From positions 682,001-746,000 of the forward strand of contig NZ_JAXHMV010000008.1 in assembly GCF_034521165.1 (NCBI RefSeq): a stretch of 64,000 bases of DNA. Direction: 5' to 3'. The stretch comes from Thiohalophilus sp. Its GTDB lineage: Bacteria > Pseudomonadota > Gammaproteobacteria > UBA6429 > Thiohalophilaceae. Both the position numbers and the translations under genes were made by a program. A model generated the notes under the pieces. The model was not told the origin of the DNA, searched no databases, and worked only from the letters and a program-made list of their open reading frames with translations. Shown here one piece after another: positions 16,491-26,534 of the stretch (its first letter is position 1; each line of letters begins with the position of its first letter).

Positions 16491-16863
16491 AAAACCCTAG
16501 CAGTCTTTCGGCCGGGTGTCCATATAATAATATGGCTTTATGTATGGCTCTCGGCCCGCCAGAGTCGGAACCTCCGACAGTGATTCAGGCAGATTCTGCC
16601 TGTGAAAATTATTGTTAGATTCGGAATTTAGCCTTGATTCTGGCGGGGCGAGTATCCAGGGACCAGGAGCGAGAGACGAGTTACGAGGAGAAAAGGATCA
16701 GGCAGACAGTTGTCGGTGCATTTGGCGTAGACCGTGGTATGACGGCTTTGTCGCGGCAGAGCCGCTCCTACGAACCTGGCGGATTCAATAGAATTATTTT
16801 TTCTCTGCGTCTTTGCGCCTCCGCGACCTCTGCGTTATTTACCAGAGGACAAGAAAAGAGGCT
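16491..16863. other. Spacer holding repeat copy B (16578-16637)
   Basis: No gene seen. 16578-16637 is a shortened copy of the dispersed palindromic repeat (CAGTGATT, CAGGCAGATTCTGCCTG, ATTATTGTTA), lying upstream of the leftward brnTA operon. At 16797-16850 the TCTCTGCGTCTTTGCGCC-type dispersed word recurs. Confidence 0.6.
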
Positions 16864-17949
<1,086 letters not shown>

Positions 17950-17960
17950 GCAGCGGCGGC

Positions 17961-19229
17961 TCAGGCGTCGTCGTCTTTGATGCCGAGCAGCTGACGGGCG
18001 GTATCGAGCAGATCCTTGCGACCTTCGAAGGCGGCCTGGTTCATCTGGACCGAGGGATTGTGGATCAGTTTGTTGGTCAGGGTGCGGGCCAGCTCCTGCA
18101 TGACCTCTTGCGGATCCTTGCCGGCGGCCAGCTGACGCTCGGCGTTTTGCAGGGCTTCATCGCGAATGGTGTCGGCGTTCTGGCGGAAGGCGCGGATGGT
18201 ATCGACCGCTTCGAGCGAGCGCAGCCAGCCCATGAAGTGTTCGACCTGGTTGTCGATGATGTCCTCGGCCTGGCGGGCGGCCTCCTCGCGGGACTGGCGG
18301 CCTTCCTCGATCACGCCGTGCAGATCGTCCACGGTATATAAATAGACATCGGCCAGTTCGCTCACTTCCGGTTCGATGTCGCGCGGCACGGCGATGTCGA
18401 CCATGAACATGGGTCGGTGCTTGCGTTTTTTCAGCGCCCGTTCCACCGCGCCCTTGCCCAGGATGGGCAACTGGCTGGCGGTGGAGGCGATGATGACGTC
18501 GGCTTCGATCAGGCGTGCCGGCATGTCGGAGAGGGTGATTGCCTCGCCGTCGAAACCGTCGGCCAGTGATTGGGCGCGTTCGACGGTGCGGTTGGCGACG
18601 ATGATCTTTTTGATACCCTGTTCCTTGAGATGCCGCGCCACCAGTTCGATGGTGTCGCCGGCGCCGATCAGCATGGCGGTGTGTTTGCCCAGGTCGGAGA
18701 AGATCCGCTTGCCCAGGTTGACCGCGGCAAAGGCGACCGAGACCGGGCTGGCGCCGATGGCGGTGTCGGTGCGCACCTGCTTGGCGACGGAAAACGTATG
18801 CTGGAACAGGCGGTTGAGCTGGCGGCCGATGGCGCCGGCGTGGCTGGCGCTGTTGTAGGCGTCCTTGATCTGGCCCAGGATCTGCGGCTCGCCCAGCACC
18901 AGTGAGTCGAGACCGCTGGCCACGCGCAGCAAATGCTGCACGGCCAGGTTGTCCAGATGGGTGTAGAGATAGGGCTCGACCTCGTCGGCGTCAAGGTGAT
19001 GGTATTCGCGGAACCAGTGCAGGATGTTCTCGACGTTGCTCTGGCTCTCGTCAAAACCGCAATACAGTTCGGTGCGGTTGCAGGTCGAGACGATGGCGCA
19101 TTCGTTCACCGCGCCACGGGATTGCAGATCGCGCAGCGCCGCCTCCAGCTTTTCAGGGGCGAACGAGACTTTCTCCCGGATATCCACCGGGGCGGTCTTG
19201 TGGTTGATGCCAAATGCCAGTAATGCCAC
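17961..19229 (-). CDS. hemA: Glutamyl-tRNA reductase
   Basis: 422 residues starting MALLAFGINHKTAPVDIREKV. The catalytic Cys is in AIVSTCNRTELY (about residue 50). The NADPH domain has LIGAGDTIELVARHL and the C-terminal dimerisation helix is present. It reduces glutamyl-tRNA to glutamate-1-semialdehyde, the first step of C5 haem synthesis in the cytoplasm. This fits an organism rich in c-type cytochromes. It leads the hemA-prfA operon and is divergent from the TPR-lolB-ispE genes. Confidence 0.97.
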   Translation of the reverse strand: MALLAFGINHKTAPVDIREKVSFAPEKLEAALRDLQSRGAVNECAIVSTCNRTELYCGFDESQSNVENILHWFREYHHLDADEVEPYLYTHLDNLAVQHLLRVASGLDSLVLGEPQILGQIKDAYNSASHAGAIGRQLNRLFQHTFSVAKQVRTDTAIGASPVSVAFAAVNLGKRIFSDLGKHTAMLIGAGDTIELVARHLKEQGIKKIIVANRTVERAQSLADGFDGEAITLSDMPARLIEADVIIASTASQLPILGKGAVERALKKRKHRPMFMVDIAVPRDIEPEVSELADVYLYTVDDLHGVIEEGRQSREEAARQAEDIIDNQVEHFMGWLRSLEAVDTIRAFRQNADTIRDEALQNAERQLAAGKDPQEVMQELARTLTNKLIHNPSVQMNQAAFEGRKDLLDTARQLLGIKDDDA

Positions 19230-19396
19230 GTCGTTTGCCTGAATACCTGTCGAAAGTTCGCGTTCGGGTTGAGATGCCGGTTATGCTGCCCGATATTCTA
19301 TATTATATCAGCGTCAAACCGGCGAAAGTTGGTTATAGTTGCTGTTCGGTTTCTCTACAATGATCGGAATCAATTCCAGTTTGTCACGGTAATTTG

Positions 19397-21145
19397 ATGA
19401 AAAATCCTATATATGTCATGTGTTTGGCGCTGCTGTTGCCGGCCTGCCAGACTGCTCCCACCCCCGGCGCGCCGGATGATACGCCCGAATCGGCCCCGGT
19501 GACCAGTGAGCCGGTAGCGCAAAGCGAGGCGCCGGCCCCGGTGGCCGAGCTGCCCGAGTCGCTCTCCGGGGAAGTCCTCTATTATCTGCTGGCCGCCGAA
19601 ATCGCCCTGCAGCGCAATCGCATGGATGTGGCGGTGGAAGGCTACAGCAAGGCCGCCGCGGCCACCAACGATGTGCGGGTTGCCGAGCGGGCGGCCCGCA
19701 TCGCCGTGTATGCCCGCGATGATGAACGGGCCCTGCAAGCGGCGCAAAAGTGGGTTCAGCTGGCGCCCGACAATGCCGAGGCGCGCCAGGTGCTGGCGGC
19801 GCTGCTGGTGCGTACCGGCAACAGTGATGCCGCCTTGCCGCACTTCGAGGCGCTGCTGGCGCTGGACAACGGCGATAAGGAACGCCAGCGTTACATGCTG
19901 ATCACCTCGTTGCTCAGCAAAGAGAAAGACAAGCAGGCCGCGCTGGCGGTGATGCAGAAGCTGGTTGCCGAGCGCCGGGATAATCCCGATGCCCAGTATG
20001 CCCTGGCGCATCTGGCCCTGATGGTCGACAGCCTGGAGCTGGCCGGGCAGGCCATCGAACAAGCCCTGGCCCGGCGCCCCGACTGGTCCGATGCGCATCT
20101 GCTGAGGGCCAATGTCCTGCATCGTCAGGGCAAGACCGGCCGGTTGTTCAAACTGGTGCGCGAGCGACTGGACACCGCGCCGGACGATGTGCCGCTGCGC
20201 CTGTTTCTGGCGCGCAAGCTGGTGGACGAACAACAGTTTGACGCCGCGCGCCGGCAATTCGATGAAGTCCTCAAACGTGAGCCCGGACATACCGATGCAC
20301 TCTACGCCCGCGGGCTGCTGGCCCTGCAGATGGGGGATTACACCCAGGCCGAAGCCAGTTTCAAGCAGCTCATCGCGCAAAAGCGACGGGTGAACGAGGC
20401 GCGTTATTACCTGGGCCAGGCCGCCGAGTTACAGGAAAAATTCGACCTGGCCCTCGACTACTACGCCATGATCGAACGCGGTGATCAGTACGTGAATGCC
20501 CGCATCCGCGCCGCCGGCATCCTGGCCAAACAGGGCGGTCTGGCCGCCGGGCGTGAACATTTGCAAAACACCCGCGCCGACAACCTGGATACGGAATTGC
20601 AGCTCTATCTGGCCGAGGGGGATCTGTTGCTCAACGCCCGTGAGTACGAGGAGGCCTACCGGCTCTATAACATCGCCCTGGAGCAGATGCCCGATAACAG
20701 CAAACTGCTCTATGCCCGGGCGCTGGTTGCCGAAAAACTCGACCGGCTGGACGAGACGATCGCCGATCTGCAGCGCATCGTGAATAACGAACCCAACAAC
20801 GCCGAGGCGCTCAACGCGCTGGGTTATACCCTGGTGGATGCCACCGATCGAATCGACGAAGGGTTCGACTACATCCGCCGCGCCTACAAGATCCAGCCCG
20901 ATGAGCCGGCCATTATCGACAGCATGGGCTGGGCCTATTACCGCTTGGGCCAACACGACAAGGCGCTCGAATATCTGCAACGCGCCTTCGATAAACTCCG
21001 GGACGGCGAGATCGCCGCGCACCTGGGCGAGGTGTTGTGGGTGACCGGCCGCCGGGAAGATGCCCGCCGGGTCTGGGACGAGGCGCTGCGCGAGGCCCCC
21101 GAACATCGCGTGTTGCAGGATGTGATCGAGCGGTTCACCCAATGA
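19397..21145 (+). CDS. TPR-repeat lipoprotein
   Basis: 582 residues from ATG 19397. A lipoprotein signal (MKNPIYVMCLALLLPAC) ends at a Cys about residue 17, followed by a Pro/Ala linker. The rest is a chain of about a dozen tetratricopeptide repeats, for example WSDAHLLRANVLHRQGKTGR and TDALYARGLLALQMGDYTQA. It is likely an outer-membrane-anchored scaffold facing the periplasm. Its stop overlaps the lolB start (ATGA), so the two are translationally coupled. This TPR-lolB-ispE order recurs in gammaproteobacteria. The partner is unknown. Confidence 0.88.
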   Translation: MKNPIYVMCLALLLPACQTAPTPGAPDDTPESAPVTSEPVAQSEAPAPVAELPESLSGEVLYYLLAAEIALQRNRMDVAVEGYSKAAAATNDVRVAERAARIAVYARDDERALQAAQKWVQLAPDNAEARQVLAALLVRTGNSDAALPHFEALLALDNGDKERQRYMLITSLLSKEKDKQAALAVMQKLVAERRDNPDAQYALAHLALMVDSLELAGQAIEQALARRPDWSDAHLLRANVLHRQGKTGRLFKLVRERLDTAPDDVPLRLFLARKLVDEQQFDAARRQFDEVLKREPGHTDALYARGLLALQMGDYTQAEASFKQLIAQKRRVNEARYYLGQAAELQEKFDLALDYYAMIERGDQYVNARIRAAGILAKQGGLAAGREHLQNTRADNLDTELQLYLAEGDLLLNAREYEEAYRLYNIALEQMPDNSKLLYARALVAEKLDRLDETIADLQRIVNNEPNNAEALNALGYTLVDATDRIDEGFDYIRRAYKIQPDEPAIIDSMGWAYYRLGQHDKALEYLQRAFDKLRDGEIAAHLGEVLWVTGRREDARRVWDEALREAPEHRVLQDVIERFTQ

Positions 21146-21744
21146 GGTGGTGGCCGGTTTTGATTGCCGGCGTCTGGCTGGCCGGCTGCGCCACGCCGCC
21201 GGACTCCGGCACCGTTTCCGACCAGAGCCGTGAACAGCGCCAGCAGGCCCTGGAACAGATCGACGCCTGGCAGCTGAAAGGGCGGGTGGCCATTATCAAT
21301 GGCTCCGAAGCCTGGCACCTGAACGTGGAATGGCAACAGCGCCAGGAGGATTACCGTATCGAATTGTGGGGGCCGTTTGGCAGCGGCCGGGTGCAACTCG
21401 AGGGCGACGGGCAGGGCGTGCGCCTGACCGATTCGCGTCAGGGCATCTATTACGCCGAGGATCCCGAAAGCCTGTTGTATGAACATACCGGGGTCAACAT
21501 GCCGGTCAGCGGTTTGCGTTACTGGATTCTGGGGCTGACCGATCCCCGCTACGCCACCCGGCAGTCGCACCGCGATCAGGCCGGTCGGCTGACCGCGGTC
21601 AAACAGGGCGACTGGCAGGTCGCCTTCAGCCGTTATACCCGGGTCGACAGCCTGGCCCTGCCGGATCGCCTGTCGGTCGACCGGCAGGATCTGCGGGTCA
21701 AGCTGGTCGTGGATCACTGGCAGGTCAACGCTTCCGGTTCATGA
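21142..21744 (+). CDS. lolB: Outer-membrane lipoprotein receptor LolB
   Basis: 200 residues. The start is ATG 21142, overlapping the preceding stop. The signal ends LAGC (Cys about residue 16). The mature domain has IDAWQLKGRVAIINGSEAW, YRIELWGPFGSGRVQLEGD, and the LRYWILGLTDP and DRLSVDRQDLRVKLVVDHW blocks typical of LolB. It accepts lipoproteins from LolA and inserts them into the outer membrane. The next gene starts 4 bp before its stop. Confidence 0.93.
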   Translation: MRWWPVLIAGVWLAGCATPPDSGTVSDQSREQRQQALEQIDAWQLKGRVAIINGSEAWHLNVEWQQRQEDYRIELWGPFGSGRVQLEGDGQGVRLTDSRQGIYYAEDPESLLYEHTGVNMPVSGLRYWILGLTDPRYATRQSHRDQAGRLTAVKQGDWQVAFSRYTRVDSLALPDRLSVDRQDLRVKLVVDHWQVNASGS

Positions 21745-22313
21745 ACAGTTCCGCGCGTCGGCTTTATCTCTCCGTGGCGGTGAAACTGCTGTTTCTGATC
21801 GCCCTGGTGGCACTGGCGGCGGTATTGCTGGCCAGCCTGGGCGGCGGCGACGGGCAGCGGGAGCAGGCAGCGACGGCCGACCCCTGGCGACTGGAAGTAG
21901 ACTGGACGCAAATCCCGGCGGGAGAGCGGCGTCAATTGCAGTGGCCCGACGGGCGGGAGATCTGGATCTATCGACGCCTGTCCGGCGAAGCGGATCGACT
22001 GAAGCAGCGCCCGGCGGCCCAATTGCATGATCCCGACTCACGCCACAGTCGCCAGCCCGAGGGCATCTCCCCGCTCTGGCGCTCGCGCCACCCGGAAATA
22101 TTCGTGTTTCATCCCTACGAAACCCGGCGCGGCTGCCGGGTTCGGCTGGTCGCGGAGCAAGCGGAATTTGTCGATGCCTGTCACGGCGCCCGTTTTGACA
22201 GCGCCGGGCGATTGCTCAAAGACAGCGGGGTGGCACAACAACAGAACCTGGCCGTGCCCGACTACGAATTGATCGGCGAGCGACGCTTGCGGCTGCAACC
22301 ACCGGGGAATTGA
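21741..22313 (+). CDS. Membrane-anchored protein with a degenerate Rieske-like C-terminus
   Basis: 190 residues with one N-terminal transmembrane helix (about 12-33) and a periplasmic domain. The C-terminal part FVDACHGARFDSAGRLLKDS followed by NLAVPDYEL closely resembles the second half of Rieske iron-sulfur domains (C-H-G-S-R-F-D, then NL-VPP). The first half of the ligand set, C-X-H, is absent: the matching region reads YETRRGCRVRL. A normal 2Fe-2S cluster is therefore unlikely. It overlaps lolB by 4 bp and ends just before ispE, so it is co-transcribed with them. Function unknown. Confidence 0.7.
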   Translation: MNSSARRLYLSVAVKLLFLIALVALAAVLLASLGGGDGQREQAATADPWRLEVDWTQIPAGERRQLQWPDGREIWIYRRLSGEADRLKQRPAAQLHDPDSRHSRQPEGISPLWRSRHPEIFVFHPYETRRGCRVRLVAEQAEFVDACHGARFDSAGRLLKDSGVAQQQNLAVPDYELIGERRLRLQPPGN

Positions 22314-22315
22314 GC

Positions 22316-23188
22316 ATGACAGTGGATACCACCCCCCTTCGCTGGTGGCCGGCGCCGGCCAAACTGAACCTGTTTCTGCATATCACCGGCCGGCGCGAGG
22401 ATGGCTATCATCTGTTGCAGACGGTTTTCCAGTTGCTCGATTACGGCGATCGGCTGGCGTTCTCTTTGCGGGACGACGCGGCGATCCACCGGGCGACGGA
22501 TCTCACCGGCGTGCCGGCCGCGCAGGATCTGGTGGTGCGCGCGGCCCGCCTGCTGCAGGAGGCCGGCGGTGTCGAAGCCGGGGTCAATATCCACGTGGAC
22601 AAACGCCTGCCGATGGGCGGGGGCCTGGGCGGTGGCAGCTCCAATGCCGCCACCACGCTGGTGGCGCTCGATCAGCTCTGGAATACCCGCCTGGGCGTCG
22701 AGGCGCTGGCCGAACTGGGCATGCAGCTGGGCGCCGACGTGCCGGTCTTCGTGCGCGGCCACAGCGCCTGGGCCGAGGGCGTGGGTGAGCAATTACAGCC
22801 GCTGGATCTGCCCAGGCGCTGGTATCTGGTGCTGATTCCGCCGGTAACTGTCTCAACAGCGGCGATTTTCTCCGATTCGCATTTGCGGCGGGATTGTCCA
22901 CCCATTACAATACGCGACTTTCTGGCCGCGCCCGAAAGCCCGCAATGGGGCAATGTCTGTGAAGCGCCGGTCCGCGCCCGCTACCCTGAAGTAGCCGCGG
23001 CCCTGGACGCACTCGACCCCCTGGCTCCGGCCCGCCTGACTGGCACCGGCGCCTGCGTTTTCGCGGCATTCGAAAGCGAGGCGGCCGCCAACGCCGTCTG
23101 GCAGCAACTGGCCGGAAACTGGCAGGGATTCGTGGCACAAGGCGTCAACGAATCACCTTTAAATACAGTACTGAGTACCAGGTTCTGA
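22316..23188 (+). CDS. ispE: 4-diphosphocytidyl-2-C-methyl-D-erythritol kinase
   Basis: 290 residues from ATG 22316; a TTG two codons earlier overlaps the previous stop and could also start. GHMP-kinase features: WWPAPAKLNLFLHITGRREDGYH at the N-terminus, the ATP loop LPMGGGLGGGSSNAA (about residues 98-112) and LTGTGACVFAAF near the C-terminus. It phosphorylates CDP-methylerythritol in the MEP isoprenoid pathway. The order ispE, tRNA-Gln, prs, rplY, pth, ychF is a classic gammaproteobacterial arrangement. Confidence 0.96.
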   Translation: MTVDTTPLRWWPAPAKLNLFLHITGRREDGYHLLQTVFQLLDYGDRLAFSLRDDAAIHRATDLTGVPAAQDLVVRAARLLQEAGGVEAGVNIHVDKRLPMGGGLGGGSSNAATTLVALDQLWNTRLGVEALAELGMQLGADVPVFVRGHSAWAEGVGEQLQPLDLPRRWYLVLIPPVTVSTAAIFSDSHLRRDCPPITIRDFLAAPESPQWGNVCEAPVRARYPEVAAALDALDPLAPARLTGTGACVFAAFESEAAANAVWQQLAGNWQGFVAQGVNESPLNTVLSTRF

Positions 23189-23219
23189 GTACTAAGTACT
23201 TAGGACTGAGAACTATTTT

Positions 23220-23294
23220 TGGGGTGTCGCCAAGCGGTAAGGCACTGGATTTTGATTCCAGCATACGCAGGTTCGAATCCTGCCACCCCAGCCA
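23220..23294 (+). tRNA. tRNA-Gln (anticodon UUG)
   Basis: The acceptor TGGGGTG pairs with CACCCCA, with discriminator G and encoded CCA at 23292-23294. The T loop is GGTTCGAATCC, and the anticodon loop in CTGGATTTTGATTCCAG contains TTG. It is 75 nt with CCA. Its last 19 nt are repeated three more times downstream. Confidence 0.97.
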
Positions 23295-23975
23295 TTAATG
23301 TAGGCAAGGCTGATCGACAGCGTTCGATTTTGAACCAGGACGCTGAGTCGAGGCAGGATGAGAACCGTAAAAGGTTCGACAAATTTGTCTGGATGACGTA
23401 CAGGGATGTACTAATGTCGCGGGAGGCAGGATGCCGGGAGCGACTCGAATTTGAACGGCCGAAGGCCGGCCCCGAAGGGGCGAAGGGCAGGAAGCCCGAA
23501 GTAATCCTGCCACCCCAGCCATTAATGTAGGCAAGGCTGATCGATAGCGTCCGGTATTGAACAAACGACGCTGAGTCGAGGCAGGATGAGAACCGTAAAA
23601 GGTTCGACAAATTTGTCTGGAACAAATTTGAACGGCCGAAGGCCGGCCCCGAAGGGGCGAGGCGCAGGACGCGCCGAGTAATCCTGCCACCCCAGCCATT
23701 AATGTAGGCAAGGCTGATCGACAGCGTTCGATTTTGAACCAGGACGCTGAGTCGAGGCAGGATGAGAACCGTAAAAGGTTCTACAAATTTGTCTGGATGA
23801 CGTACAGGGATGTACTAATGTCGCGGGAGGCAGGATGCCGGGAGCGACTCGAATTTGAACGGCCGAAGGCCGGCCCCGAAGGGGCGAGGCGCAGGATGAC
23901 GTACAGGAAGTACTAATGTCGCGGGAGGCAGGACGCCGGGAGCGACCGCGCCGAGTAATCCTGCCACCCCAGCCA
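23276..23975 (+). repeat. tRNA-Gln-derived tandem repeats (rtT-like)
   Basis: The last 19 nt of the tRNA (AATCCTGCCACCCCAGCCA, 23276-23294) recur exactly at 23503-23521, 23680-23698 and 23957-23975. The spacings are 227, 177 and 277 bp. Each unit then reads TTAATGTAGGCAAGGCTGAT (absent after the last copy), a GAACCGTAAAAGGTTC hairpin (second and third arms identical or one base off) and GGCCGAAGGCCGGCCCC. Length differences come from a segment of about 50 bp (TGACGTACAGG...GGGAGCG) present once, not at all, and twice. The layout copies the E. coli tyrT locus, where 178-bp repeats each begin with the last 19 bp of tRNA-Tyr. It is probably transcribed with the tRNA; no protein is convincing. 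Confidence 0.9.
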
Positions 23976-24014
23976 TAAAATGATGGGCCGAGCCATCCAG
24001 CTGACCCAGAGAGA

Positions 24015-25013
24015 ATGATGCTAAACAATCGACCAGAACTGGATCTCCCCGGGAACCGTGCCGCCGAGCGCAGCATGATGATCTTCGCGGGCAATGCCAA
24101 CCCGCAACTGGCGCAGGACATTACCACGCGACTGAGTCTGCCGCTGGGCAAGGCGCTGGTGGGCAAGTTCAGCGATGACGAGGTGATGGTGGAGATCATG
24201 GAAAATGTCCGCGGCAAGGACATTTTCATCGTACAGCCTACCTGCCATCCGTCGAACGACAATTTGATGGAACTGCTGGTCATGGTCGATGCGCTGCGCC
24301 GTTCCTCGGCCGCACGCATTACCGCGGTGATTCCGTATTTCGGTTACGCCCGCCAGGATCGCCGGCCGCGCTCTGCACGGGTGCCGATCACTGCCAAGGT
24401 GGTGGCCGATATGATCAGCGCCGCCGGGACCGACCGGGTCCTGACCGTGGACCTGCACGCCGATCAGATCCAGGGGTTTTTCAATATCCCGGTGGACAAC
24501 GTCTATGCCTCGCCGATTTTGCTGGGCGATGTCTGGCGTCAGAAGTATCCGAACCTGATGGTGGTCTCGCCCGATGTGGGCGGTGTGGTTCGCGCCCGGG
24601 CCCTGGCCAAGCGACTGGATGATGCGGACCTGGCGATTATCGACAAGCGCCGCCCGCGTGCCAACGATGCGCGGGTGATGAACATTATCGGCGATGTCCG
24701 GGATCGCACCTGCATTATCGTGGACGATCTGGTGGATACCGCCGGCACGCTGTGCAAGGCGGCCAACGCGCTCAAGGAACACGGGGCGCGCAAAGTGGTG
24801 GCCTACTGTACCCATCCGGTATTGTCCGGCCCGGCGGTGGATAACATTACTCATTCCTCGCTGGATGAGCTGGTGGTGACCGACACCATTCCATTGTCGT
24901 CCGCCGCCAGCGAGTGTCCGAATATCCGGCAGCTGAGTATCGCCGAGTTGCTGGCGGAGACCATCCGCCGCATCAGCAGTGAAGAATCGGTCAGCAGTCT
25001 GTTTGTCGACTGA
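24015..25013 (+). CDS. prs: Ribose-phosphate pyrophosphokinase
   Basis: 332 residues if started at ATG 24015 (after GAGAGA). An internal ATG at 24075 (MMIFAGNANPQLA) gives 312 residues, closer to the usual 310-320, so the start is uncertain. The PRPP site is intact: VDLHADQIQGFF, and the loop TCIIVDDLVDTAGTLCKAA. It makes PRPP from ribose-5-phosphate and ATP for nucleotide, His and Trp synthesis. It is followed by rplY, as in many relatives. Confidence 0.95.
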   Translation: MMLNNRPELDLPGNRAAERSMMIFAGNANPQLAQDITTRLSLPLGKALVGKFSDDEVMVEIMENVRGKDIFIVQPTCHPSNDNLMELLVMVDALRRSSAARITAVIPYFGYARQDRRPRSARVPITAKVVADMISAAGTDRVLTVDLHADQIQGFFNIPVDNVYASPILLGDVWRQKYPNLMVVSPDVGGVVRARALAKRLDDADLAIIDKRRPRANDARVMNIIGDVRDRTCIIVDDLVDTAGTLCKAANALKEHGARKVVAYCTHPVLSGPAVDNITHSSLDELVVTDTIPLSSAASECPNIRQLSIAELLAETIRRISSEESVSSLFVD

Positions 25014-25110
25014 CTGCTGACGATCCTGCCTTTGAACAGGCGGGCAACGCCGTCTCTGGTCGCGGGGACGGCATCGCGCATTTTGCGCACCATGTAACAG
25101 GAGATTCACC

Positions 25111-25758
25111 ATGAGTGATTTTGTATTACAAGCAGAACCCCGCAGCGATCAGGGCAAAGGTGCGAGCCGCCGCCTGCGTCGCACGGGCCGGGTACCGGCC
25201 GTTATGTACGGCGCCGGCAAGGATCCGGTGATGTTGACCCTGGATCACGACGAGCTGGTTAACCAGCTGAAAAGCGAAGCATTCTTCTCCTCGATCCTGA
25301 CTGTCAAAATGGACCAGGGTGAAGATCAGGCGATTATCAAGGATCTGCAGCGCCATCCCGGCAAGCCCTATATCCTGCATATGGATCTGCAGCGTGTCAG
25401 TGCCAGCGAGGCGATTCGTGTGCAAGTACCGCTGCACTTTATGAACGAAGAGAAGTGCCCGGGCGTCAAGGAAGGCGGGGTTATCACCCATAACCTGACC
25501 GAAGTTGAAGTCTCCTGCCTGCCCAAAAACCTGCCCGAATACATCGAGCTGGATCTTGGCGAGCTGAAGCTGGATCACACGGTACACATGAGCGAGCTGA
25601 AACTGCCGGCCGGTGTCGAACTGGTGGAACTGATGCACGGCGAAGAGCATGATCAGCCGGTTGTTGCGATCCATCTGCCGCGCGGTGCGAAGGAAGAAGA
25701 AGAAGTGGAAGAAGAGGAAGGCGGCGAGTCGGCCGAAGCGGCCGGCGAAGAAAGCTGA
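25111..25758 (+). CDS. rplY: 50S ribosomal protein bL25, long Ctc form
   Basis: 215 residues: an L25 5S-rRNA-binding domain (about 1-95, with GKGASRRLRRTGRVPAVMYG) and the C-terminal beta domain of the general stress protein Ctc. It ends in a highly acidic tail of Glu repeats. The ribosome site is CAGGAG upstream of ATG 25111. It binds 5S rRNA in the large subunit. A hairpin with a T-run overlaps its stop. Confidence 0.95.
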   Translation: MSDFVLQAEPRSDQGKGASRRLRRTGRVPAVMYGAGKDPVMLTLDHDELVNQLKSEAFFSSILTVKMDQGEDQAIIKDLQRHPGKPYILHMDLQRVSASEAIRVQVPLHFMNEEKCPGVKEGGVITHNLTEVEVSCLPKNLPEYIELDLGELKLDHTVHMSELKLPAGVELVELMHGEEHDQPVVAIHLPRGAKEEEEVEEEEGGESAEAAGEES

Positions 25759-25777
25759 TCGGCTTCTTCCCTTTTTT
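25747..25777 (+). terminator. Intrinsic terminator overlapping the rplY stop
   Basis: GAAGAA-A-GC (25747-25755) pairs with GCTTCTTC (25762-25769) around TGATCG, followed by CCTTTTTT. The stop codon TGA sits in the loop. It could reduce read-through into pth. Confidence 0.55.
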
Positions 25778-25797
25778 ACGACCTCAGGTAACCGGCG

Positions 25798-26376
25798 TTG
25801 TCTGCATGTGTGAAACTGATTGCGGGTCTGGGAAATCCCGGCCCCGAATATGAAGGCACACCGCACAACGCCGGTTTCTGGTTTGTGGACGAGGTCGCCC
25901 GCCAGTATCACGCTGTTTTCAAATTCGAGAAAAAATTCCACGGCGAGGTCGCCAGGTTTACTGTGGGCGGTCAGGATGTCTGGTTGCTCAAACCGGATAC
26001 CTATATGAACCTCAGTGGTCAGGCCGTGCAGGCTCTGGCCAATTTTTTCAAGATTGATACGCAAAACATCCTGGTCGCGCATGACGATCTGGATCTGCCA
26101 CCCGGCACGGCCCGTCTAAAAGAAGGTGGCGGGCATGGCGGGCACAATGGCCTGCGTGACATTATCAGCAAGATGGGGGGCAACGGCTTTCAGCGTCTGC
26201 GCATCGGCATCGGCCATCCGGGCGACAAAAACCGTGTGACCAGCCATGTCCTGAAAAAAGCAGCCAAAGACGATCGCATCGCCATCGATAACGCCATCGA
26301 CGCGGCCCTGAAAGTATTGCCGGAAATCCTCGGCGGTGAATTGTCCAAAGCGATGAACGAACTTCATCGAAGCTAG
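25798..26376 (+). CDS. pth: Peptidyl-tRNA hydrolase
   Basis: 192 residues. The start is TTG at 25798 (an AGG lies about ten bases before), giving MSACVKLIAGLGNPGPEYEG; a GTG at 25810 is an alternative. The catalytic His is in TPHNAGFWFVDE, and the substrate site has KPDTYMNLSGQAV and HDDLDLPPGTARLKEGGGHGGHNGLRD. It releases peptides from stalled peptidyl-tRNA in the cytoplasm. It is followed by ychF. Confidence 0.96.
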   Translation: MSACVKLIAGLGNPGPEYEGTPHNAGFWFVDEVARQYHAVFKFEKKFHGEVARFTVGGQDVWLLKPDTYMNLSGQAVQALANFFKIDTQNILVAHDDLDLPPGTARLKEGGGHGGHNGLRDIISKMGGNGFQRLRIGIGHPGDKNRVTSHVLKKAAKDDRIAIDNAIDAALKVLPEILGGELSKAMNELHRS

Positions 26377-26534
26377 AAAACCCAACGCAGAGGCGCAGGG
26401 AGATAATGTTGAATTTTAAATTATGAATTAAGGTCACGGGCTTTAATTCAAAATTCAAAACTTGAAATTCAAAATTGGTTCATGCTTTTGCGTCTCTGCG
26501 GTAAAAATTCTTCAATCTAAACGGAACAGACATC

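Noticed and set aside
14434..16637. Dispersed CAGATTCTG repeats as integron attC sites next to brnTA
   Set aside because: TCTAACA-like ends are present in one copy, but no matching GTTRRRY end or integron integrase is seen.
23295..24000. CRISPR array
   Set aside because: Repeat units are 177-277 bp and homologous over their whole length; there are no spacers of constant size and no cas genes.
23219..24319. Reading frames in the tRNA-Gln repeat region
   Set aside because: They are repeated fragments on both strands without conserved protein features.
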